Shown here piece after piece: positions 23,743-32,908 of a stretch of DNA of 64,000 nucleotides. The stretch covers positions 38,648,701 through 38,712,700 of the forward strand of contig OW799235.1 of assembly GCA_941918925.1 (NCBI GenBank), given 5' to 3'. The translations under genes were made by a program, and so were the position numbers. Numbering within the stretch: the first letter of the stretch is position 1; the number at the start of each line of letters is the position of its first letter. The DNA is from Phyto melanocephala (Eukaryota; Arthropoda; Insecta; Diptera; Rhinophoridae). Below the pieces are notes generated by a model. It was not told the DNA's origin. It worked only from the letters and a program-made list of their open reading frames with translations, and did not search any database.

Positions 23743-25511
23743 TCTAAAGGAGTAACGTGACTGACTGACTGACTGATTCATCATCGCACAGCCCAACTGA
23801 AAGGGCTAGAGACATGAAATATGGACAATCGGTTCCTTTTTCAATGTATAGCTCCACTAAGAATGGATTTTTGGAAATTCGTGCTTTAAGGGGGTTAAAA
23901 AGGGTAAAAAATGTTAAAAACGGTAATCTTATATCTGCTAAACTAAAAATGATACAAATTAAATTGAAAAATATTGTAATTTGCACAAAAAATAAGCTGA
24001 CAGGTGTATGGCCTTTTTTTGAGTTTTCAACCCTTAAGGGAAAAAAACCGAGTAAAAGCTATAATTTGGTAGTTTTTTGGTACCCTATGTAACTTCCATA
24101 CACATAAAGCTAGGAAAAAATTTAAACTGTAATAGTTAATCCGCGAAAAAATAATAATAATATTTCATGCAATTTTTTTAAATTCACATGTATAAGGGGT
24201 AAAAATTGTCCCTTTTGTGGGTTATTATTATTTTTGTTTAATGTTTCTAATATTATTCAATGGGACAATATTTGATAATCATTATTGCGCAATAGAATAT
24301 GGACAATTATTTCAATGAAATTTTTTAAAACTTTTTTTTGGGCCAAAAAAGGTACCAAAAAGGGGCAAATACCGGATAGAGTATGTAATTCCTAATTGGA
24401 CGGCCAATTTTCGCAAATCTTAAGTGGGATTTCACCACACATAAAACATTATGTAATTTAGTAAAAATTGAAACACATTCCTAACAGGGTAGAAAGGGGA
24501 AAAATCTGGAAAGGAGTTTGTTACTTTTTAGAACATAATTACTTTTATGCAAAAAAGAGTAGATTTACTGACTTTAAATCATGTCTATTAATATATTTTG
24601 TTACATAGATATTTGAACATTTTAAAACATGGAATTTGGAACTTGGACCAAAAATGTACTTTTTCGCATTTCTATGGGACTTTTTGTATTTTCTACATCT
24701 ATAAAGGAAGTATTTGTAAAATAAAGGTCTATTGATTCCAGGTAAGACTAAAAATGTTATGAGTGACCAAAAATGTACTTTTCTGAATTTTAATGGTACT
24801 TTTTGTGTTTTATACGTTTATGAAGGTAGAATTGTAAAATAAAGGACTATTGATTCCAGGTGAGACAAAAAATGTTATGGGCGACAAAAAAGGTAGTTTT
24901 TTGATTTTTATGGAACTTTTTGTATTTTCTACGTTTAAAAAGGTAGAATTGTAAAATAAAGGACTATTTGTTCCAGATGAGACTAAAAATGTTATGGGCG
25001 ACCAAAATTCTATATTCAATTTTTATATTACTCTTTGTGTGCTATACGTTTATGAAGATAGAAATTTGAAATAAGGGACTATTGGTTCAAATTGATATCT
25101 TTTCGCATTACTATTGCTCCTTTTGCCTTTTCATTTTTACTGTCCTTTTTGCATTATTACGTTTGTAAACATAGATTCTTAAAATTAGTGATTTTTAAGC
25201 CGAACTCTAACTCTGAGTGTTATGGACGACAAAAAAATTATGATTTTTATGGAATTTTTTTGCAGTTTTTATTTTTTGTATATATAGAATTCTGAAAGTA
25301 GGTACTAATAATCCAAGTTAACTTTAAAGATTAAAATGAAGGACGAAATGTAATTTTTATTATTTTTATAGTCATTTTTGCATATTTGTGAGCTTAAAAT
25401 ATATCCCCGATATATCCCCACTGTACTTTTTTTCTAACTAAAACGAATCAGAGAAAAAAATTTTCACAATTTTAACCAGAAAATATTTAGTAATTCAAAA
25501 AAGAACTTGAT

Positions 25512-25547
<36 letters not shown>

Positions 25548-25590
25548 AATAGTAAGAACTACGCTTTCGAAGTATCGGGTAATATGCTAG
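23743..25590 (+). mobile_element. Non-autonomous Helitron, copy 2 (both ends present)
   Basis: The 5' terminus is TCTAAAGGAGTAACGTGACTG after a host A. The 3' terminus is a weak hairpin (CGCTTTCGAAGTATCG) followed by CTAG and a host T, which fits Helitron insertion between A and T. The inside has about 110-bp tandem units with GAGACTAAAAATGTTATG and AAAGGTAC phrases. No Rep-helicase is encoded, so movement needs a helper elsewhere. Confidence 0.75.
25512..25550. repeat. TA microsatellite inside Helitron copy 2
   Basis: TA array just before the 3' hairpin. It is absent from copy 3, so it arose after this copy formed. Confidence 0.8.
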
Positions 25591-25863
25591 TATTGCCATA
25601 TAATATTAATTCGGCAAATAGAGCGTGAATTTTAAAAATAATTTTCCACGATTTGTAAACGTTGTTCTGGCGTTAGTTTTTGCATGGTGATTTGCCAAAG
25701 TATACTGAAACAAGTGAGATTGCTATATTCGACAGTGCCGAATCTTATATACCCTTCACAACGTGTAGTCATGCAAAAACAATCCCATTAATAAGAAATA
25801 CGTACATATGTATATACATATATGTTTAATTATCTTTATAATGACTTTATCCGCTTAAAAACA

Positions 25864-26230
25864 GGTACCGTGAAATAAAACAGATAAATGGAATAAGTCC
25901 CGAATCAGAAATTAAATAACTCCCAACAAAAAATTTAGAAAATCCCACACAATTCGGAAATTATTTCATTATAAAATAACTCCTCGTATTTTAGAACTTA
26001 TTTTACAATTTTTCATTGAAAGTTATTTCATTATGAAATAACTGCCAAATGAAATAATTCCAAAAAAAAATACTGTTGGGAGTTATTTAATTTATTTTAC
26101 TAATTGGGAATTATTTCGTTCCTGTTAGAGCTTTTTTCATTAAAAAAAAAAAAAAATTATTGGTGGGAGTAATTCATTTCCATTAGGATTTATTTCATTT
26201 TACTTAATATTTTATTTCAATTAATTTGAT
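25864..26230 (+). repeat. MULE 1 left arm of degenerate short repeats
   Basis: Recurring words such as AAATAACTCCC, GGGAGTTATTTAAT and TTATTTCATT at roughly 15-30 base spacing, in both orientations. It corresponds to the inverted arm at 29189-29458. Confidence 0.65.
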
Positions 26231-26467
26231 ATTGTTGTAACGGTTCCTAAAACTGTCCCAAATTAAAATGAAGCCAAATAATAATTTGGATTACATTGAG
26301 TAATTTAGTTATTGATACAATTTCAAGTAGTTAAGATCAGCGCTAAAAATCATTGCAATAAAAAAAATTACAAGTGTTACATATGAAATTATGAGTGGTA
26401 AAAAATAGTAAATAGTTGTATTCCAAAAAAAAAAAAAAAAAACAATTCCATTTAAAAAAATCAGAAG

Positions 26468-27970
26468 CTCGAGGAAGAATGTTATGAGAAAAATTGTAAG
26501 TCGAGAGTAGTTTTGGAAAACGGGCAGTGTTGTAAGGCTACAGACTTAATTGAGCATAAACATGGAGAACAAAATAATTTTTTGATGAACTCAAGGCCCT
26601 TAATGAAATCAAACAACAATGATGGACGTGGAATACGAGAAAATTTTTGGAATGTTTGTGTAAGGTAAGTTACTAGTCCATTATAAAGCTCTATTAAGTG
26701 CTTTTTAATACTTTTTGACACAGAAACCAAGAATCAACTAAAAGTATTGATTTTAATAAAGTCAAACGAGGTCTGCAATATTTGACCGATAGAGTGTTTG
26801 CAGCATCTCCGAAGACTCCGATCGAAGTTGCAAATATATTTAAAAAGCAGAATATATTCAAAAATTTTGGCTTTACTTTGCATGACGATCCAGATAAAAA
26901 TGCATTTTTTAAAGTTTGTCACGACTCTAAAGATTTCCCATACTGCATCTTTGGGTTTGACAAAATTGTCGAACTTGTAAATGAAAAGATTCCGAGCAAC
27001 AATAATAAACGAATTTTAATCGATGGTACATTTTCAGTTGTACCGCTTGGATGTTTTAAACAATTACTTTTGGCTCACATTAAATACTATGAAAAGGTTT
27101 GATATCCTCGAGGAGGGGGCGAGGCAAATACGCGGAATTGCGCTCCACTTTTCGCGCCTAAGCCAACCTTTCCTCTATGTAATAACAAGACTCTGGACAA
27201 ATGTCTTTTAATCTTTAATAGGTTTTCCCAATATGTTTCGTTTTGACAAATAAAAAGTCAACAAAATGCTATGCACGTTTGTTCAATTATATTAATTCTG
27301 AAGTTTTGAACTTAAACGGTGCGACCTTTATCACAGATTATGAAGCGAGCCTTAGACGAGCTATTTAAACTTGTTTTGTGGATATAAGACTCTACAGCTG
27401 TTGGTTTCATTTTTACCAGGCAGTACGACGCCAAATAACAATGAAGCATAAACACTAGCCCAACTAATTCGACAAAACAGTGAAGCATCATTGGAGTATA
27501 AATAAAGAGAAAATAAAGAACGAGATTGAAAACCTTGAGCGCCATTTCGAGTTCACTAAATTTTTAATATACTTCGAAAAGCAATAATGAAAGAAGGTAA
27601 GTATTTTTTAATTATGTTTTGTAAATTTCACATTTGTTTTTATTGAAAACAAATATAGATAGGATCAGATGGACCGTCCGTTTTCGACACACCGACAAGA
27701 ACGACTTCTGCTGTCAAAGGTTATAACGGAGCGCTGAACAAATTGATACACAAGCACGGAAACTATTTTAAACTTGTTAAAGTTTTACAAACAGAACAGT
27801 TTAACAAGTCTCGAGACTTAAGGTTGCTAATGATTCCTTGCAAGCATTTAAAAGCGTGCAATGCCTGTGTCCTTAAACTGCAAGCTGAAGCTATTTCCAA
27901 AGGACTCGAAAGATTCCGTTGCCTTATTTGCCGTGAAGTAGAAGATGACACTATGCAGGTTTTGTTGTAA
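26468..27970 (+). pseudogene. MULE transposase gene (FLYWCH-like, MULE core, partial RING C-end), disabled
   Basis: Four exons can be inferred: about 26468-26664, 26724-27096, 27222-27596 and 27659-27970, joined by short GT-AG introns (59, 125 and 62 bp). Exon 1 holds a FLYWCH-like Cys/His segment (CKSRVVLENGQCCK then EHKHGEQ). Exon 2 ends in the MULE core RILIDGTFSVVP, and exon 3 continues it (TFITDYEASLRRAI, then CWFHFYQAVRR). Exon 4 has AVKGYNGALNKLI, also MULE-like. It then ends with IPCKHLKACNACVLKLQ and RCLICR, spaced C-x-H-x3-C-x2-C-x17-C-x2-C like the second part of a RING finger. Exon 3 has in-frame stops (after RRAI) and a frameshift, and no start codon is visible upstream of exon 1, so it is not functional. 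The product would have been nuclear and DNA-binding; the RING role is inference. Confidence 0.7.
27659..27970 (+). pseudogene. Terminal exon with partial RING-type zinc motif
   Basis: Open from the splice acceptor to TAA at 27968. The first half (TSAVKGYNGALNKLI, LVKVLQTEQFNKSRDL) fits the C-terminal part of MULE transposases. The second half has six of the eight Cys/His ligands of a RING, with the IAP-like spacing C-x-H-x3-C-x2-C. The first CxxC pair is not seen. This exon alone has no disabling change. Confidence 0.6.
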
Positions 27971-28136
27971 ATATACATACATATGTATGTATGTACATAG
28001 TATGTGTGTTATCATTTTTCTTATGTTTTTAATGATCATTATCAATTTTTTTAATTATTTCTTTAAGTTGGCCGTTAAATGTATATTATATTTACTTAAA
28101 TGTATATTTTATATGTAAATAATAACTTGGTATATA

Positions 28137-28160
28137 CATACATACATACATACATACATT
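28137..28160. repeat. CATA microsatellite in MULE 1
   Basis: Short CATA array downstream of the transposase stop codon. Confidence 0.8.
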
Positions 28161-28240
28161 ATTGTATATACATACATTATATAATTTTGAAATATTGTAT
28201 ATGTATAACAATCATTTGCCATTTTTTGGTTGGGAATTTT

Positions 28241-28949
28241 TATACCCTTCACCTGTGGTGCACAAGGGTATATATAGGTTTGTCATTCCGTGTGAAATTT
28301 CTACAATTTCCATTTCCGACCGATTTATTTCCGATTTATTTTCTGAAAGCTTATGAATAAAGGAGTCGATTAAGCCCTGTCAGTCTGTCCGTCTGACCGT
28401 GTGTGTGGAAATCAACTTTTTGCAGCCCCTCGACATCGCTTGGACCCGGGTGAGGTATTAAAATATCAGAAATATTCGGGAGTAGATCGGTATTGAAAAT
28501 GAGAAACATCGGTACATAAACAACTGAGATATGAGCAAGAACCCACGACCACCTCGATTTTTTTTTCACAAAAACAACATTACAACAACAACATACATAC
28601 ATACAAACGTGTATACTGGTTAGAGAAAACGTGGCATCGAATCCCAGCTGAGCCAAAAAAAAAAAAATTTTTTATTTTTTTTATATTTTTTTTTAAATTT
28701 TTTTTTGTTTTATATATATTATATATATTTTAATTATTTTTTAAAAATTTTTTTTTTTATTTTTTTTTTAACATACATACGTAAATTTATAATTTTGCAA
28801 TGGGATGTTTTTATATATGTATGTTTTTTATATGTATGTACGTATTTCATATGGGATGAATGGTGATGCAAACTACTGTTATTGCATGACTACACGTTGT
28901 GAAGGGTATATAAGATTAGGCATGACCGAATATAGCGCTATTACTTGTT
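28241..28949 (-). mobile_element. DINE-1-like element, subfamily B, inside MULE 1 (copy I)
   Basis: The inverted 3' end TATACCCTTCACCTGTGG is at the left, with the CCGTCTGACCGTG tract near 28390. A long A/T tract (28650-28780) and the 5' end (GGTATATAAGATTAGGC..GACCGAATATAG..ACTTGTT) are at the right. Confidence 0.75.
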
Positions 28950-29188
28950 TTTTTGTAATGTTTTTTTTTTCTTGTTTTTTTTTTTTGTTTTTAATATATT
29001 TTTTTTATTTTTTTTTAGAAACATACATACGTAAACTCAATTTATAGTTTTACAATGGTATGTTTTTTACATGTATGTACGTATTTTATATGAGATGAAT
29101 GGTGATACAAACGATTGTTTTTGCATAACTACACGTTGTGAAGGGTATATAAGATTCGGCACGGCCGAATATAGCACTGTTACTTGTT
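28950..29188 (-). mobile_element. DINE-1-like 5' end fragment inside MULE 1
   Basis: Only the 5' portion of subfamily B is present, from 'catacatacgtaaactcaa' to GGCACGGCCGAATATAG..ACTTGTT. It abuts copy I, probably because copy I inserted into its A/T tract. Confidence 0.6.
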
Positions 29189-29458
29189 TCATTTGGGTTG
29201 GGATTTATTTTATTGAGATTTAGTTTGCAATTTTGTATTTGGGGTTAATTTTGGTTACTTCATTTGGAGTTATTTTTTTCTCTTTAAAAAAATTTACGTT
29301 TTGGTTCAACTCTCAAGTTTGGGGACTTATTTTATTTCTTCTTTGGGAGTTATTTCATTTCGTTTAGTTGGGAGGTTTTTTTCTTTTTTATAGGAACTTA
29401 CTTCATTAGGAATTATTTCATTGGGAGTTATTTCATTTGGGAGTTAGTTCGCTATACC
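29189..29458 (-). repeat. MULE 1 right arm of degenerate short repeats
   Basis: Units like TTGGGAGTTATTTCAT recur about every 15-30 bases and end in GTTCGCTATACC at the tip. It is the inverted counterpart of the left arm. Confidence 0.65.
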
Positions 29459-29947
29459 TTAAAAACATCCCGTTGTAAAAAATAAATTAAGTTTTTATAT
29501 GTAAAAATAAAAGAAAAATAAAGAAAAATAAAACTAAAAACAATAAACAAGTAAGAGTGCTATATTCGGCCGTACCGAATCTTATATATCCTTCACAACG
29601 TGTAGTCATGCAATATGAAATACGTACATACATATAAAAAACAGGCTCCACGAAAAGCCCCCCCAATGAAATAACGCCCGGGAAACAACCCCCAATGAAG
29701 TAAACCCCAAAAAATTGGAAATAACACCCAAAAACAGTAAATGAAATAACATCGAAAAATAAATGAAATAAACCCCAAAGCGAAAACGAAACAACCCCCA
29801 ATATTTGGGAGTTATTTTATATGAAATAAATCCCAATGATGAAAATTAAATAATCCCCAATGAAATAAACCCCATCAGCAACAAAAATGAAATTATTCCC
29901 AAAATTTATAAAAGAGCCAGATTCATTAAGGATTTCATGAAGTCAAT

Positions 29948-30100
29948 ATGGACCAACAGCAAAATCGCAAAACTATTGATATAAATCGTGTGGAGGCCCG
30001 CAGGCGTCTTCTTCATAATAAGGATATATGCAACTTCGAAAGTGTGCCAGCATTCATAATAAATTTTTTGTTGTTGAAGGAACATACAAAGCTCGTTTAA
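29948..30100 (+). other. 50-aa open frame in MULE 2, unknown
   Basis: An ATG-started frame just after the left arm reads MDQQQNRKTIDINRVEARRR, then LLHNKDICNFE. I do not recognise it. Its position would suit a MULE first exon or an accessory frame, but a chance frame is equally possible. The rest of 30101-30430 shows no recognised motif. Confidence 0.25.
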
Positions 30101-30430
30101 TAGTGACTTCTTTTGGTTTTGTAAATGGACTAAGTCCACTGCAGTTATTTTCCCTTATACGATGGAAGCAATTTCAGATCATCCATCAACGAGCTATCCT
30201 AAAACTTTCGAATGGCTTGAAAATCCAGCTCATGGGAGACGTTATTATAGTTAGAATGTTGTAAAGAAGGCAGTAATTTTCTGTAATGGAGATGTAAGGA
30301 AGTATGGACAAAGAATTGTTTAGTATTTCCAAAATATTTATTTTTGAACCCCAACTACCAAAGAAGTATTTTCATGTACATACATTAATAAATGCGAAAT
30401 GGTAAAAAAACCAAATGGTTGTTTATGAAT

Positions 30431-30598
30431 TCACCTCCTCACTGCTTGACAGAAGTGGAACCAACAACCGATTACTTTTGATTTAGGGAAAACAATCATT
30501 ATTGCCGTCCGTAGACTAATTTCGTAGTCTGTCACGAAGGTAGCACCATCCAAATCCAGAACGGTATCATTTATGTATTTGAAAAGATATTGTAATAT
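30431..30598 (-). pseudogene. MULE transposase fragment
   Basis: The minus-strand translation contains LFKYINDTVLDLDGATFVTD then CWFHFCQAVRR, parallel to LFNYINSEVLNLNGATFITD and CWFHFYQAVRR in exon 3 of MULE 1. Only this piece of the core remains. Neighbouring exons are missing or unrecognisable, so it is a remnant. The two MULEs are relatives, not copies. Confidence 0.7.
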
Positions 30599-30679
30599 AT
30601 TCACAGGGTAAAAGTTTTCTTGTAAAAGGCCTATTTTATATAATTTAATTACAAGCAAATACACTCTCAAAAACCAACA

Positions 30680-30909
30680 GCTTTAAAAAAGAAATAACCC
30701 CCGAATACAAAATGAAATAACACCCAAATTATACACACTATGAAACAAGCCCCGAATTTTAAAAATTTGTTGTGTGTTATTTCATTGGAGATTATTTCAT
30801 AATTTGAAAACCCAAAATGAAAAATGAAATAATTTCCAAAAAAAATTAAAAACGGCCCAAAAAAATTGGGAGTTATTTCATATGAAATAACACCCAAAAA
30901 TGTATGAAA
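30680..30909. repeat. MULE 2 right arm, inner part
   Basis: Dense AAATAACACCC/GGGAGTTATTTCATATG words, including the local palindrome GTTATTTCATATGAAATAAC. It continues at 33960-34019 beyond the DINE insertion. Confidence 0.6.
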
Positions 30910-31641
30910 AACAAGTAAGAGCGCTATATTCGGCCGTGCCGAATCTTATATACCCTTCACAACGTGTAGTCATGCAATAACAGTAGTTTGTATCACCATT
31001 CATCTCATATGAAATACGTACATACATATAAAAAATATACATATATAAAAAACATCCCATTGTAAAATTATAAATTTACGTATGTATGTTAAAAAAAAAA
31101 ATAAAAAAAAAAAATTAAAAAAAAAAAATTAAAAAAAAAAATTTAAAAAAAAAAAAATAAAAAAAAAATTTTTAAAAATAATTAAAATATAGATAATTAA
31201 TATAAAACAAAAAAAAAATATAAAAAAAATTAAAAAAAAATATAATAAAAATATAAATAATATATTAAATAAAAAACAAGTAACAGTGCTATATTCTTTT
31301 CTTATTATTATATATAAAATTTTTTAAAATTTTTTTTTAATTATTTTAAAATTTTTTTTTTGTAATTTTTTTATTATTTTTTTTATTTTTAATATTTTTT
31401 CTTTTTGTAATTTTTCTTTTTTTGTATGGTTTTTACATATACTGTGAGCGTCAAAAAAAAGTGTACACAAATATTTTTTAAAACATTGTTTTTATATCAG
31501 TATTTTATCATTTACGATAAAGTTTTACATTTAGGTACTTTTAAATCAGTATTTAGTTCTCTACCTTATTCTAAACAAAACAGCAAAAATATTAACAACA
31601 ACAAAAAATTTACAACAAAAATAAAAAATAATTCATTTTTT

Positions 31642-31666
31642 ACGCGTCAAAAAAAAGTGTACAAAC
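31642..31666. promoter_or_regulatory. Inner direct-repeat site of Tc1, left end
   Basis: ACGCGTCAAAA..GTGTACA resembles the outer tip GAGCGTCAAAA..GTGTACA. It is a likely second transposase-binding site (inference from IR/DR elements). Confidence 0.6.
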
Positions 31667-31692
31667 TGTTTTTAAATGAAAATAAAATCGAT

Positions 31693-32713
31693 TTAGTATT
31701 TAGTTGATTTTGCTTTTGCCTTAATTACAGAATTTAGTCTTCTGGGTATCGATTCTACTAATTTTTTAGTTATATCGGATGAAATTTTCTGCCATTCTTC
31801 CATTATAACGGATTTCAGCATATTCTTATCGCTAATTGTCCTTTTTCGGAGTTGGCGGTGCAAATGCTCCCACAAATGTTCAATTGGATTTAAGCCCGGT
31901 GATTGTGGAGGATGATCCAATGTTTTGGGAGAGCGGTACAGAAGCCATTCTTTTACTATATGGGATTTATGTTTGGGGTCGTTGTCCTGTTGAAAAATCC
32001 AAGATCCTTCCAACCCCAATTTCTTCATACTGAATGGCACGTTGTTTTGCAAAATGTTCAGGTAGTCCATCTTATTCATTGTACTTTCAATAAAAACCAA
32101 ATTCCCTACTCCGTTTGCCGCCATACATCCCCACACCATCACCGAACCCCCTCCATGCTTAACCGTGGTTATTAAATTTTGGTCAGCATAATCATTGTTT
32201 TTTGTTCTCCATACTTTAACTGGTTTTTTCTGGCCAAACACCTCAAATTTACTTTCATCAGTAAAATGCACATTATTCCAGAATGAAACATCTTTATTTT
32301 CATACTTTTTGGCGTATTCTAGGCGTCTTTTTTAATTAGCTGGTAATATTAGTGGTTTCTTTCGTGGGAATCGACCATGTTACCCGTTTTCGTGTAATGA
32401 TCGTCGTATTGTACTGGCACTTACGGTAGTTTCTGATGTTGCCGAAACTTCCTCTGATATTTTAACGGCACTTTTAAAAGGATTCTTTTTTACATCGCGC
32501 ACTATGGATCTTATTTCAGCCTCCTTTAAAAGTTTTCGCCGGCCCGACCCTGGACGATTTTCTATTTTGCCGTATTTTTCGTTTTTATCAATAATTTTTT
32601 TTTGCAGTATTGTGGCTTCTGTTTATAATAGAGCCAATTTCTCTGAAAGTTTTTCCTTCATTCCGAAGTTTTATTAATAATTCTCTAATATCACTAGAAG
32701 TTTGTTTTCCCAT
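31693..32713 (-). pseudogene. Tc1-like transposase, DD34E, disabled
   Basis: It reads from ATG at 32711-32713 (MGKQTSSDIRELLIKLRNEG, a helix-turn-helix start) to TAA at 31693. The N-terminal part is broken by a frameshift after NRSHNTAKK and by stops after LHENG and after LPAN. The catalytic half is open from 32271. It shows FTDESKF (first D), VWGCM, QQDNDPKHKS (second D) and SPGLNPIEHLWEHL (E), with 34 residues between the second D and the E. Length and layout match full-size Tc1 transposases (about 340 aa). The protein would cut at the TA-flanked ends, but at least three lesions prevent its production. Confidence 0.85.
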
Positions 32714-32883
32714 TCCAAAAAAATTAAAATTTACTTCACACGAGGAGATCTTCCTCTGCAGATCACAATTAATTTACATAAAACAATAAAAACCTTTCAT
32801 TAGAATGGTAAAATAAAGAAAACTACCAAATATAACGATATTCTTTTACAGTAGCACACCGCTGAAATGATGCATATGCAACA

Positions 32884-32908
32884 TGTACACTTTATTTTGA
32901 CGCGTAAA
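32884..32908. promoter_or_regulatory. Inner direct-repeat site of Tc1, right end
   Basis: TGTACACTTTATTTTGACGC, mirroring the left inner site and the right outer tip. Confidence 0.6.

Larger units (their letters stand above)
25864..29458 (+). mobile_element. MULE (Mutator-like) transposon 1
   Basis: A 3595-bp element bounded by a perfect 9-bp duplication, TTAAAAACA (25855-25863 and 29459-29467), the size typical of Mutator-like elements. The tips are weakly inverted: GGTACCGTGAAAT and, in reverse, GGTATAGCGAACT. Long arms (25864-26230, 29189-29458) are made of degenerate TGGGAGTTATTTCAT-like units in opposite orientations. Between them lies a broken multi-exon transposase gene (26468-27970). 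Two DINE copies later entered the region between the gene and the right arm. Confidence 0.75.
25708..29542 (+). mobile_element. DINE-1-like element, subfamily B, split by MULE 1 (copy H)
   Basis: The left part (25708-25863) has the AACAAGTGAG start and TATACCCTTCACAACG. The right part (29459-29542) resumes with 'catcccgttgtaaaa', the normal continuation of subfamily B. The break coincides with the 9-bp duplication of the MULE. The 3' end is lost where the next DINE begins. Confidence 0.7.

Noticed and set aside
31426..31707. 93-aa plus-strand frame
   Set aside because: It covers the non-coding left end of the Tc1 element, opposite to the transposase.
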